Shown: in pieces, positions 17,852 to 26,152 of the stretch
Numbering within the stretch: the first letter of the stretch is position 1
How the letters are laid out: every line of letters begins with the position of its first letter
Source: Nocardioides sp. CER19
GTDB taxonomy: Bacteria > Actinomycetota > Actinomycetes > Propionibacteriales > Nocardioidaceae
Direction: 5' to 3'
DNA: 64,000 bases
NCBI RefSeq assembly: GCF_029846275.1
Contig: NZ_JARVWS010000002.1
Location: 186,001-250,000, forward strand
Translations under genes and position numbers: made by a program
The notes under the pieces: model-generated
The model's input: only the letters and a program-made list of their open reading frames with translations
Told to the model about the DNA's origin: nothing
The model's database searches: none

Positions 17852-17998
17852 ATGACGAAGATCCTCAGCCTCCTCGCCCTCGCCCTCGCGGTGGCCGCGC
17901 TCAAGGAGGCGAGCCGACGGCTGGCCACCCACCAGGCGGTGCTGCCGGAGCTGACCACGAAGGTCAACACCCGCGTCACCCGCATCAACCAGCGCTGA
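17852..17998 (+). CDS. 48-residue membrane-anchored micropeptide in the ring-cleavage operon
   Basis: Short gene, ATG 17852 to TGA 17998, with AAGGA 7 nt upstream. The product begins MTKILSLLALALAVAALKEA, one hydrophobic helix of about 15 residues after a Lys, followed by a basic, hydrophilic tail ending RVTRINQR. It fills the gap between two hydrolase genes that otherwise would be an unusually long 213 bp. Start, ribosome site and codon pattern (third-position GC nearly total) support translation. No family is recognised. It might be a membrane tether or a small regulatory peptide. Confidence 0.6.
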   Translation: MTKILSLLALALAVAALKEASRRLATHQAVLPELTTKVNTRVTRINQR

Positions 17999-18033
17999 CC
18001 ACCGCCCCCGAGTCCCACCCCAAGGAGAACCTG

Positions 18034-18906
18034 ATGAGCACCTTCGCGCCGACCATCTGGGCCGAGCTGGCCGACATCGACTTCACGCTCGCCCACGTCG
18101 ACGCCGGCGGCGTCCCCACCCGGTCGCTGCAGACCGGGACGGGGGAGGAGCACGTGATCTTCCTGCACGGCACCTCCGGCCACCTCGAGGCCTTCACCCG
18201 CAACCTGCGCGCGCACGGCGCGCGCTACCGCTGCCACGCCATCGACATGCTCGGCCACGGCTACACCGGCAAGCCCGACTACGCCTACGAGATCCCTCGC
18301 TACCGCGACCACCTCCTCGCCTACATGGATGCCCTCGGTATCGAGAAGGCCCACATCGTCGGAGAGTCGCTCGGAGGTTGGGTCGGCGGACGCACGGCCA
18401 TCGACAACCCCGATCGCATCGCGTCGCTCCAGCTCCTCTGCGCCGGCGGAACGGTGGCGAACCCGGAGGTCATGGAGCGGATCCGGACCAGCACGCGGCG
18501 GGCGGTCGAGACCGACGACATCGAGCTGACGCGCAAGCGGATGCGGCTGCTGATGGCCGATCCGAGCAACGCGACCGAGGAGCTCGTCGCCGTACGGCAC
18601 GAGATCTACCACCGGCCCGACTTCGTCGCGAACATCGACAACCTGCTCTGCCTCCAGGACCTGGAGACGCGGCTGCGCAACATCCTCGGGCCGGAGGACC
18701 TCGCCCAGATCACGGTGCCGACCCTCGTCGTCTGGGGTCGCAACAACCCGTTCGGCGACGTCCCCGAGGCCGCCGCGATGCATGCCGCGATCCCCGGGTC
18801 CGAGCTGGTCCTGTTCGACGACTGCGGGCACTGGCCGCAGCACGAGCAGGCCGAGAAGTACAACGAGCTCAGCCTCGACTTCATCGCCAAGAGCTCGACG
18901 AACTAG
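18034..18906 (+). CDS. Meta-cleavage-product hydrolase 2 (alpha/beta hydrolase)
   Basis: 290-residue alpha/beta hydrolase. The HG motif is FLHGTSGHLEAF, nucleophile Ser112 lies in VGESLGGWVG, the acid Asp region is WGRNNPFGDV and the His is in DDCGHWPQHEQ. It resembles DmpD/XylF-like or CarC-like hydrolases but its HGTSGH oxyanion loop differs from the first hydrolase (HGGGPG). The two are therefore not recent duplicates and may act on different ring-fission products or successive steps. AAGGAG precedes the ATG. Confidence 0.88.
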   Translation: MSTFAPTIWAELADIDFTLAHVDAGGVPTRSLQTGTGEEHVIFLHGTSGHLEAFTRNLRAHGARYRCHAIDMLGHGYTGKPDYAYEIPRYRDHLLAYMDALGIEKAHIVGESLGGWVGGRTAIDNPDRIASLQLLCAGGTVANPEVMERIRTSTRRAVETDDIELTRKRMRLLMADPSNATEELVAVRHEIYHRPDFVANIDNLLCLQDLETRLRNILGPEDLAQITVPTLVVWGRNNPFGDVPEAAAMHAAIPGSELVLFDDCGHWPQHEQAEKYNELSLDFIAKSSTN

Positions 18907-18916
18907 CCGGGCAGGC

Positions 18917-20266
18917 GTGGACGTGGAGACCGAAGGACCCGGCACGTCGAGGACCGACCTCGAGGCGGCGGTCGACGGGGTGATGAAGCACGTCACCCGC
19001 GAACGCCTCCTGCACGCGGTCACCGGCGTCGTGAGCATCCCGAGCCCCACGGGCGCCGAGGCACCGCTGGCCGGATGGATCGTCGACGAGCTGGCCAGCC
19101 CGAGGGTCCGGACGACCGTGCAGCGGTTGGACGAGTCGCAGGCGAACGCGGTCGCCGTGCTCCCGGGCACGGCGAACGGGTCGTCCCTCCTCCTCTACGC
19201 GCCCCTCGACACGTTCACCACCGGAGACCCGGCGCACGACATCCCCGGGGCCGGCGCGTGGATGCGTCCCGACATGCTTCCGCGCGCGACGGTGCGCGGT
19301 GACCTCGTGCAGGGGCTCGGCGCGGGGAACCCCAAGGGCCACGCGGCGTGCGTGATGGCGGCGATGCAGGCCCTCGACGACGCCGGCATCGAGCTCGCCG
19401 GTGACCTCGTCGCCGGGTTCGGCGCCGGCGGGATGCCGACCTTCGCCATCCCCGGCGTCGGGCAGCCCGGGCGGGCGAACACAGGTCACGGCGTGGGCGC
19501 CGCCTACCTGCTGGAGCGCGGGTTCACGACCGACCACGCGGTCATCGCCAAGCCCGGCTGGAACGTCTCCCATGAAGAGGTCGGGCTCGTCTGGCTCGAC
19601 ATCGTCGTGCCAGGAGAGCACACGTACGTGGGCAGCCGTCACCGGCTTCCGTACCGCAACGCCGTGGCGCTCGCCGGCGTGGTCGCGGGCCGCCTCGAGG
19701 ACTGGCTCGCCGACTACGCGCTCCGCCAGGAGACCGGCACGATGCGGCCCCAAGGCATCGTGTCGTCGGTCCGCGGCGGTCTCGACCACCTGGCGGCGTC
19801 GACGGCGGCGTCCGTGCGCCTGCGCGCCGACGTGCGGCTGACCACCGAGCAGACGCCGGCCGGCGTCACCCGTGAGGTACGTGCGTTCGTCGACTCGCTC
19901 GGCCGCGAGCTCGGTGCCGACATCACCGTCGAGCAGGTCGCGGGCATCCCCGCCTCCCACACGCCGCCGGAATCGCCGGTGATCCGTGCGGCCGTCGCGT
20001 CCTGGGAGGCGGTCGCAGGGCAGGCCCACGTGCCGATCGAGGCGAACAGCGGCGCCACCGACGCCAACGTGCTGCGGATGAGAGGCGTGCCGACCGCCCG
20101 GGTCGGCATGCCCAAGGTGCTCGCCGGGCTCGACGGTGAACCCGTCGACTTCACCCTGGGGATGAACCTCGTCGACCTGGCCGAGGCCCGGCGCCTGGTC
20201 GAGATCCTCGTCCGCACGGTGCTCCTCCTCGACCGGCAGGCGCCGGCCGCACCCCGGGTCCGTTGA
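18917..20266 (+). CDS. M20-peptidase-like protein lacking the metal ligands
   Basis: 449 residues (GTG 18917; GTG 18923 and ATG 18983 are alternatives) with the overall layout of M20/ArgE/DapE enzymes: IPSPTGAEAPLAGW N-terminus, dimerisation insert around VGSRHRLPYRNAVALAGVV, and a C-terminal catalytic lobe. The zinc-site positions are replaced. The usual HxD is APLD, the GxxxDMKGG Asp is GAGNPKGH (Asn), the DEE pair is GAGG, the EP motif is AKPG, and the C-terminal His is absent from GMNLVDLAEA. A hydrolase using this site is therefore doubtful. Last gene of the ring-cleavage operon, 10 bp after hydrolase 2. Role unknown. Confidence 0.75.
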   Translation: MDVETEGPGTSRTDLEAAVDGVMKHVTRERLLHAVTGVVSIPSPTGAEAPLAGWIVDELASPRVRTTVQRLDESQANAVAVLPGTANGSSLLLYAPLDTFTTGDPAHDIPGAGAWMRPDMLPRATVRGDLVQGLGAGNPKGHAACVMAAMQALDDAGIELAGDLVAGFGAGGMPTFAIPGVGQPGRANTGHGVGAAYLLERGFTTDHAVIAKPGWNVSHEEVGLVWLDIVVPGEHTYVGSRHRLPYRNAVALAGVVAGRLEDWLADYALRQETGTMRPQGIVSSVRGGLDHLAASTAASVRLRADVRLTTEQTPAGVTREVRAFVDSLGRELGADITVEQVAGIPASHTPPESPVIRAAVASWEAVAGQAHVPIEANSGATDANVLRMRGVPTARVGMPKVLAGLDGEPVDFTLGMNLVDLAEARRLVEILVRTVLLLDRQAPAAPRVR

Positions 20267-20392
20267 GCGGAACCCCCACGAAGGCCTCACCGCCGGTCGT
20301 CGCGCCCGGCGTGGTCGACGGGGTGCCGGCCGGCGCGGTGAGGATCGTCAGCCGCTGCCCGTTGCCGTCGGGGTTCCACCCGCTCCGAGGTC

Positions 20393-20417
20393 GACCCCGA
20401 GCGGTGTGCTCGGGGTC
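20393..20417. terminator. Terminator hairpin in the M20-like/BI-1 convergent gap
   Basis: Perfect 10-bp stem GACCCCGAGC / GCTCGGGGTC with a 5-nt loop. The 261-bp gap 20267-20527 otherwise shows no credible gene. Confidence 0.8.
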
Positions 20418-20527
20418 TGCGCCTCTGGCGGTATTCGCTGCCGGCCGTCGCGCTGATCGGTCAATGCCCCTTGCTGATGGCGGTCGGGTCGCGTGGCTTC
20501 TTCGAGCAGCACCTCGGGTGATCCCGG

Positions 20528-21187
20528 TCAGCGCTCGTCCCCGCCGAAGATCGGCAGGAACAGGGTGAACACGTTGAGGATGTCGAGGAAGATCGACGCG
20601 GCGAGCATCGGCGCGGACCGCACGTCGTCGAGCCGGCGGAGCCGCTGGAAGTCCACGGCGATCAGGCCGGCGAAGACCAGCAGACCGACGATCGAGTAGA
20701 CGAGCGCGCCACCCGGGATCTGCACGAAGACGAGGACGACACCGAGCGCGATCAGGCCGAAGAGGCCCCAGAGCAGGGTGCGAGCCAGCCCGGACAGGTC
20801 ACGCCTCGTCGCGTAGCCGGCGGCGCCGAACGCGGCGACGAACAGGGCTGTGGCGGCGCCCGCCTCCCAGACAGCCGCCGGGTCGGCCGCCGCGTAGGTG
20901 CCGATGGCTGATCCGCTGCTCAGCCCCACGAGGAGCCCGAACACGACGAGCAGTCCGACGGCGGCCGTCTCGGAACGCGACACCGCCGCCTGCAGCGCGA
21001 AGAGGGACACGAGCGCGGCGATGCCGGAGACGAGGGCGAGGGCGGCGGTGGCGTCGGCGCCGAGGTAGGCGCCGCCGGCGAAGGCGGCTGCCGTCAGGGC
21101 GACGAGGCTCATGGTGTGCCCGACCAGGCTGCCGGTGTCGGCTCGGCGGGCGGACGTAGTGAGGGACGCAGGTGCGGGAGTTGCCAT
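20528..21187 (-). CDS. Bax inhibitor-1/YccA family membrane protein
   Basis: 219 residues with six to seven hydrophobic helices from residue 22 onward, the layout of Bax inhibitor-1 (TMBIM) proteins, which form pH-sensitive ion leak channels. The C-terminal FQRLRRLDDVRS then ASIFLDILNVFTLFLPIFGG is the family signature (Asp-containing last helices). ATG at 21187 follows AAAGAGG. It is preceded on the same strand by the 49-residue gene at 21241-21390 and is probably cotranscribed with it. Confidence 0.88.
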   Translation of the reverse strand: MATPAPASLTTSARRADTGSLVGHTMSLVALTAAAFAGGAYLGADATAALALVSGIAALVSLFALQAAVSRSETAAVGLLVVFGLLVGLSSGSAIGTYAAADPAAVWEAGAATALFVAAFGAAGYATRRDLSGLARTLLWGLFGLIALGVVLVFVQIPGGALVYSIVGLLVFAGLIAVDFQRLRRLDDVRSAPMLAASIFLDILNVFTLFLPIFGGDER

Positions 21188-21240
21188 CGGTGTTGCCTCT
21201 TTCCAGGAGTTTCGATGCGGATGGGTGGTGGTTCTCGGTG

Positions 21241-21390
21241 CTACGGGAGCGGCCTGATCGACCCGGTGAAGGAGGTGAGGACCCGGACCAGCTCGTCGAC
21301 CTCGGGGAACGGGAAGACCCGGGCGATCGTGGCGACCTCGAGCGGGCCGAGCGCGGCCAGGCCGCTGAGCTCGGAGGTGTTCACCTTCAT
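21241..21390 (-). CDS. 49-residue small protein upstream of the BI-1 gene
   Basis: Short gene with an excellent ribosome site (AAGGAGA, 7 nt before the ATG). The product starts MKVNTSELSGLAALGPLEVA and ends in FTGSIRPLP. It is mildly acidic with amphipathic helical character and no membrane segment. The 53-bp gap to the BI-1 start codon suggests cotranscription. I know no family for it. Confidence 0.55.
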   Translation of the reverse strand: MKVNTSELSGLAALGPLEVATIARVFPFPEVDELVRVLTSFTGSIRPLP

Positions 21391-21515
21391 GGCAGGTCTC
21401 CTTCATCGGGGGGAGGGCGTGCTTCCACGCTCGCGTCTCGGCGCCGTCCCTGGCGCCAGGGCAACCCACCGGCCGACACACGGGGATCGACCCCGCACCC
21501 GCGGGGACACCGGCG

Positions 21516-21563
21516 CCCCAGGGTGCGGACCAGTGGTGCACACGGGCGTGGCGTCAGGGGGTG
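21516..21563 (+). promoter_or_regulatory. 48-bp promoter element, copy C (tannase gene)
   Basis: Contains CCAGGG-N6-CCAGTG (21518-21535) followed by CACGGGCG (21541-21548), ending 48 bp before the tannase start codon. The same arrangement, in the same orientation relative to its gene, stands before the Ohr gene (30895-30942) and the VOC gene (36106-36153). Candidate activator site; the LAL regulator at 30972 is the leading suspect by linkage. Confidence 0.6.
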
Positions 21564-21611
21564 AGCCGGGAGGTTGCTGCTGTCCGCATTCCCTCCCGAC
21601 AGGAACCGACG

Positions 21612-23162
21612 ATGAAGAAGCTCTTCGCCCTCGGCGCCGCGACAGTGACCCTGCTCGCGACCGCCGCCGTCACCGCAGGCCCGGCCCGTGCCGTGCCTTC
21701 ACACCCTCAGGTCCACGGCCAGCACGCCACGGTCCCCGGTCACGACCGTCCCGGGCCGGAGCACGGTCGCGGCCGCACGACGCGCTGTGAGGCACCGGCG
21801 GTCACCGCCCCGGCGGGCGCCACCGTCGTCTCGGTCACGGCGGCCGCGAAGCCCGGCGGCACGCTGACCTTCCCCTCCGCGCCGGGCTTCCCGGCCACCC
21901 CGCCGGTGACCGAGGTCCCCGCCTTCTGCCAGGTCGACATCACGTTGACCCACGGCAGCGCGGGCGACCACGAGCTGATCGAGGTCTGGCTCCCGAAGAC
22001 CGGATGGACCGGCCGCTTCCAGGCCCTCGGCGGCAGCGGCTACCTCGCCGGCGGTTTCGGTCCCGACCAGGCCTCCGCGATCAAGCAGGGGTACGCCGTC
22101 GGCACCACCGACGCCGGCGCCGTCCCCTCGTCGGGCTTCACCGCCGACTGGGCCCTGACCGCCGACGGCAGGGTCGACACCACCGTGCTGACGAACTTCG
22201 CCGAGCGCGGCCCGCACGAGCTCGCACTCGTCGGCCGGGCGGTGACGAAGTCGTTCTACAAGAAGCCCGCCTCGTACTCGTACTGGAACGGCTGCTCGAC
22301 CGGCGGTCGCCAGGGGTACGTCGAGGCGCAGCGCCACCCCGACGACTTCGACGGAGTCCTCGCCAACGCCCCGGCGATCGGCTGGGACCGGTTCGCTCCC
22401 GCCGACCTGTGGCCGGCCGTCGTCCAGAACGTCGAGGGCGACCACCTCGCTCCGTGCGAGCTCAACGCCTTCACCGCCGCTGCGGTCCGCGCGTGCGACG
22501 GCCCGACCGCGGACGGCATCATCGATGCGCCGCTCAGCTGCGGCTTCGACCCGCACACGATCGTCGGCCAGCAGGTGATCTGTGATGGCCAGACCCTGAC
22601 CATCACCGCCAAGGACGCCGACGTGATCGCGAAGATCTGGGACGGCCCCCGTACGACCACCGGTGAGCGCCTCGGCTGGGGCCTCACCAAGGGAGCCGAC
22701 CTCACCGCACTGGCGGCCGCGCCGTTCCCGGTCGCCGCGAGCTGGGTCCAGAACTTCCTGCTTCAGGATCCGACGGCCGACGTCGCGCACCTGACGTATG
22801 CGGAGTACGAGGACCTCTTCGCCCGGTCGAAGGCCGAGTACCACGCCATCATCGGCAGCGACGACCCCGACCTCGCACCCTTCCGCGAGGCCGGCGGCAA
22901 GCTGCTCACCTGGCAGGGCGGCGACGACCAGCTCATCCCGGTCGCCGACACGGTCGAGTATCACGCCCAGGTGGAGCAGAAGCTCGGCAACGTCGACGAC
23001 TTCTACCGGTTCTTCGTCGTCCCGGGCGCCTCGCACTGCCAGGCCGGCGTCGGCCCCACGCCGACCGACCCGCTGGGCGCACTGGTGAGCTGGGTGGAGA
23101 AGGGCAGAACCCCGGCCACCCTCACCGCCGGGACCCGCGCCGTCCCGTACTTCCGCGGCTGA
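21612..23162 (+). CDS. Secreted tannase/feruloyl esterase family protein
   Basis: 516 residues of the tannase family (alpha/beta hydrolases cleaving esters of gallic, ferulic or related phenolic acids). A Sec signal peptide (MKKLFALGAATVTLLATAAV, then AGPARA) directs export. The nucleophile Ser229 is in NGCSTGGRQGY, next to the Cys that pairs with the Cys following the catalytic His in PGASHCQAGVG. The Asp is in GGDDQLIPV. The ATG at 21612 is chosen for AGGAA upstream and because it begins the signal peptide; a start at 21561 is possible but unlikely. It could release phenolic acids from plant material outside the cell. Confidence 0.92.
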   Translation: MKKLFALGAATVTLLATAAVTAGPARAVPSHPQVHGQHATVPGHDRPGPEHGRGRTTRCEAPAVTAPAGATVVSVTAAAKPGGTLTFPSAPGFPATPPVTEVPAFCQVDITLTHGSAGDHELIEVWLPKTGWTGRFQALGGSGYLAGGFGPDQASAIKQGYAVGTTDAGAVPSSGFTADWALTADGRVDTTVLTNFAERGPHELALVGRAVTKSFYKKPASYSYWNGCSTGGRQGYVEAQRHPDDFDGVLANAPAIGWDRFAPADLWPAVVQNVEGDHLAPCELNAFTAAAVRACDGPTADGIIDAPLSCGFDPHTIVGQQVICDGQTLTITAKDADVIAKIWDGPRTTTGERLGWGLTKGADLTALAAAPFPVAASWVQNFLLQDPTADVAHLTYAEYEDLFARSKAEYHAIIGSDDPDLAPFREAGGKLLTWQGGDDQLIPVADTVEYHAQVEQKLGNVDDFYRFFVVPGASHCQAGVGPTPTDPLGALVSWVEKGRTPATLTAGTRAVPYFRG

Positions 23163-23181
23163 TCCCGCACCGCTGTCCCGG

Positions 23182-23736
23182 TCAGGCGACCAGTCGGCGC
23201 ACGCTCTCCACGACGATCTCGCGGCAGCGTGCCCGGCTCGGTCGCCTGACCACCGCCAGCTCGGGGGTGTGCAGGTGCCAGCCCATCGCCAGGGCGCGGA
23301 CCTGGGTCAGCAGCTCGAGCGGCGAGAACGCGTCCGTCAACGTCCCGGCCTGCTGGGCGGCCTTGATCGCGTCGAGCTTCTTCTTGTTCGACTCCACGAT
23401 CGCCGGGAGCGCGCCGTCGGCGCGCTCGAGGCCGTACCAGCTGGTCAGCCGCAGCACCGTCGGGAAGCGCTCGTAGAGGTCGAACGCGCGGCCGGCGTAA
23501 CCCGGGAGATCGTTCGCGTCGAACTCGACCTCGTCGACGAAGGACATCGCGCGCTGCGCGAAGACGACGTCGAAGAGCTCCTCCTTGTTGCCGAAGTACT
23601 TGTAGATCAGCGCCTTGTTGGCCGCCGCGTTCTCCGCGATCCGGTCCACCCGCGCACCGGCGATGCCGTACGTCGCGAACTCGGCCTCAGCGGCGTCGAG
23701 GATCCGCTTCCGGGTCGCGTCAGGGTCACGTGCCAT
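23182..23736 (-). CDS. TetR-family repressor
   Basis: 184 residues. The N-terminal helix-turn-helix spans about 10-55 (TRKRILDAAEAEFATYGIAGARVDRIAENAAANKALIYKYF pattern), followed by a helical ligand domain. It is divergent from the MFS exporter gene, with 98 bp between starts carrying two similar operator-like sites (23753 and 23801). It most likely represses the exporter operon and itself until a toxic or signalling ligand binds. Confidence 0.93.
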   Translation of the reverse strand: MARDPDATRKRILDAAEAEFATYGIAGARVDRIAENAAANKALIYKYFGNKEELFDVVFAQRAMSFVDEVEFDANDLPGYAGRAFDLYERFPTVLRLTSWYGLERADGALPAIVESNKKKLDAIKAAQQAGTLTDAFSPLELLTQVRALAMGWHLHTPELAVVRRPSRARCREIVVESVRRLVA

Positions 23737-23752
23737 GTCTCACAGCGTAGCA

Positions 23753-23770
23753 AGCAACTAGTTAGTTGCT
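23753..23770. promoter_or_regulatory. TetR operator-like perfect dyad
   Basis: AGCAACTA-GT-TAGTTGCT, 8-bp perfect arms, 17 bp from the TetR start. It shares 12 of 13 bases (CAACTAGTTAGTT) with the second site at 23804-23816. A TATATA stretch at 23770-23775 next to it could be a -10 box. Confidence 0.7.
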
Positions 23771-23800
23771 ATATATGCCAAACCGTGCTTCACTCGACGT

Positions 23801-23816
23801 AACCAACCAGTTAGTT
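23801..23816. promoter_or_regulatory. Second TetR operator-like site
   Basis: AACCAACCAGTTAGTT, an imperfect copy of the dyad at 23753, 19 bp before the MFS start codon and next to its GAGAGGAA ribosome site. Binding here would block expression of the exporter. Confidence 0.6.
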
Positions 23817-23834
23817 TTAACGAGAGGAACCATC

Positions 23835-25247
23835 ATGAAGGGCAAAGGCATCGGCCTGGCCGTCATCCTCGGCTGCCAGCTGATGATGACCCTGGACGCG
23901 TCGATCGTGACGACCGCACTCCCGCACATCAAAGAGACGCTGGGCTTCAGCGACTCCTCGCTCTCCTGGATCCAGAACGTCTACGTCCTGGTCTTCGGCG
24001 GTCTCCTGCTGCTGGGGGCCCGGGCCGGCGATCTGCTCGGCCGCCGCCTCGTCTTCGTGGCCGGCACCGCCCTCTTCACCGCCGCCTCGCTGCTCGCCGG
24101 CGTGGCCCAGTCGGCCGAGGTCCTGATCATTGCCCGTGCCCTGCAGGGCCTGGCCTCCGCGTTCGCCGTCCCTTCGACCCTCGCGCTGCTCATCTCCAGC
24201 TACCCGGAGCCGTCCGAGCGCAGCCGCGTCATCGCCATCTACAGCGCGGTGATCGGAGCCGGCGGCAGCGTCGGGATCATCGTCGGCGGGCTCTTCACCC
24301 AGTACGCCTCGTGGCGTTGGGGCCTGCTGGTCAACGTCCCGATCGGTGCGGTCGTCCTCGCCCTCGCCCCGCGCGTCCTGCCCGAGACAACGCGCCAGCC
24401 CGGCCGGGTCGACCTGGCCGGCGCCCTGAGCATCACGCTCGGCATGTCCGCCCTCGTCTACGGGCTGGTGAAGGCGGCCGAGTCCGGCTGGTCCAGTGCC
24501 CAGACCCTGGTCCCGCTCGTCTCCGCCGTCGTCCTGATCGTCGCCTTCGTGATCGTCGAGACCCGGGCCGCGCAGCCGATCGTCCCGCTGCGGCTCTTCG
24601 CCGACGTACGCCGCTCGGGCGCCTACCTCGGCCGCGTGATCAGCGTCGGCGCGACCTTCTCGCTCTTCTACTTCCTCTCGCAGTACCTGCAGAACGCGCG
24701 CGGCTTCTCCCCGCTCGAGACCGGCTTCGCCTACCTCCCGCTCACCGGCATGTTCTTCGCGATGGTCTACGTGGTGCGCTGGCTCAGCCCGCGGGTCAGC
24801 AAGACCGGCCTCCTCGTGGTGGCGCTGATCGCGGCGATGCTCGGGATGGCGTGGCTCAGCCGGGTCGACACGACTTCGTCGTACTTCCCCGACGTGCTGC
24901 TTCCGCTGCTCGTCCTGGGCGTCGGTCAGGGCATGGCGATCATCCTGCTGACCGAGTTCGGCATGGCTGACGTCGAGCCGACGGATGCCGGTGCGGCCTC
25001 GGGCCTGGTCAACACCGCCCACCAGCTCGGTGGCTCGATCGGCCTCGCCCTGCTCACCGTGGTCTTCGGCGCCGCCATCCACCACGACCCCAGCCCGAGC
25101 GCGGCGTTCGCGGCACACGGGTACGCACACGTCTTCACCGTGACGACCTTCTTCTACGCCGCCGCGGTCCTCCTCGCGATCGCCATCCACCTGGCCCAGC
25201 GCAGTGCCGCCCGGCGTACGCGCCTGGCGGTGGTCGCCGCCGCCTGA
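23835..25247 (+). CDS. DHA2-type (EmrB/QacA) MFS multidrug exporter
   Basis: 470 residues and about 14 membrane helices. Family motifs are visible: LDASIVTTALPHI in TM1 (motif D1), GARAGDLLGRRLVF (motif A), the ARALQGLASAF region (motif B) and GAGGSVGIIVGGLF (motif C, antiporter). The drug/proton antiporter would sit in the cytoplasmic membrane. Residue M at 23835 has the GAGAGGAA site; an upstream in-frame ATG lies inside the operator region. Controlled by the divergent TetR gene; three short-chain dehydrogenase genes follow. Confidence 0.93.
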   Translation: MKGKGIGLAVILGCQLMMTLDASIVTTALPHIKETLGFSDSSLSWIQNVYVLVFGGLLLLGARAGDLLGRRLVFVAGTALFTAASLLAGVAQSAEVLIIARALQGLASAFAVPSTLALLISSYPEPSERSRVIAIYSAVIGAGGSVGIIVGGLFTQYASWRWGLLVNVPIGAVVLALAPRVLPETTRQPGRVDLAGALSITLGMSALVYGLVKAAESGWSSAQTLVPLVSAVVLIVAFVIVETRAAQPIVPLRLFADVRRSGAYLGRVISVGATFSLFYFLSQYLQNARGFSPLETGFAYLPLTGMFFAMVYVVRWLSPRVSKTGLLVVALIAAMLGMAWLSRVDTTSSYFPDVLLPLLVLGVGQGMAIILLTEFGMADVEPTDAGAASGLVNTAHQLGGSIGLALLTVVFGAAIHHDPSPSAAFAAHGYAHVFTVTTFFYAAAVLLAIAIHLAQRSAARRTRLAVVAAA

Positions 25248-25287
25248 CCCGACATCGCTCCACGCCCACCCCACGAAAGGAACTGAC

Positions 25288-26133
25288 ATGTCCACCTGGA
25301 TCATCACCGGAGCCGCCACCGGACTCGGCCGCCTCCTGACCGAGCACGTCCTCGCCGAGGGCCACCAGGTCGTCGCCGCCGGCCTCGACGTCGTCCCCCT
25401 CGCCGACCTCACCGCCCGCCACCCCTCGACCCTGGTGCCGGTCATCGCCGACGTCACCCGGGCCGCGGACCGTCGCACGGCCGTCACCACCGCGAAGGCC
25501 CGCTTCGGCGGCATCGACGTCCTGGTCAACAACGCCGGCATCGACTTCATCGGCGCGATCGAGGAGCAGGAGGAGGCGGACTACCGAGCGGTCTTCGAGG
25601 TGAACTTCTTCGCCGCCGTCGCCATGGTCCGCGACGTGCTGCCGACCCTGCGAGAGCAGCGCAGCGGCCTGATCATCAACGTCTCCTCGATGGACGGCAT
25701 CGCCAGCCTGCCGGCCAATGCCTTCTACTCGGCGAGCAAGTTCGCCATCGAGAGCATCACCGACGCGCTCGCGGTCGAGGTCGAGCACCTCGGCATTCGC
25801 ACCCTCCTCGTCGAGCCCGGCTCGATCCGGACCGGGATCATCGGGCGTACGAAGGTCTCCGGGCAGCGGATCGACGACTACGAGCCCGTCATCGGCCCCT
25901 TCCTCGACGCGGTCGCGATGCCGGACGCCCCCACCCTGCTCTTCCCGGGCGACGCGGCCGCCTCGGCGGCGGCGATCTACGAGGAGGCGGTGGTCGCCAA
26001 GCCACGGCGCCGCCTGATCCTCGGCAGCGACGCGCTCGCCAACATCGAGCGCGCCGTCGCCGCCCTCGGCGAGGACCTCGCCGCCAACCGCGCGTCGGCT
26101 GGGTCGATCGACTTCGCCTCCTCAGCCAGCTGA
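25288..26133 (+). CDS. Short-chain dehydrogenase/reductase
   Basis: 281-residue classical SDR. TGAATGLG binds NAD(P), NNAGID follows, the catalytic Ser is in NVSSMDG, and the Tyr/Lys pair is in YSASKFAIES; all are intact. GAAAGGAA precedes the ATG at 25288. It lies 40 bp after the exporter gene and belongs to the same TetR-controlled operon. Substrate unknown. Confidence 0.92.
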   Translation: MSTWIITGAATGLGRLLTEHVLAEGHQVVAAGLDVVPLADLTARHPSTLVPVIADVTRAADRRTAVTTAKARFGGIDVLVNNAGIDFIGAIEEQEEADYRAVFEVNFFAAVAMVRDVLPTLREQRSGLIINVSSMDGIASLPANAFYSASKFAIESITDALAVEVEHLGIRTLLVEPGSIRTGIIGRTKVSGQRIDDYEPVIGPFLDAVAMPDAPTLLFPGDAAASAAAIYEEAVVAKPRRRLILGSDALANIERAVAALGEDLAANRASAGSIDFASSAS

Positions 26134-26152
26134 TCCACGAAAGGAATCACTC

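Noticed and set aside
20263..20568. Plus-strand 101-codon frame after the M20-like gene
   Set aside because: It crosses the terminator hairpin and the end of the BI-1 gene, with no ribosome site.
21440..21472. Possible fourth copy of the 48-bp element before the 49-residue gene
   Set aside because: Only about half the positions match and the spacing to the start codon differs from the other three copies.
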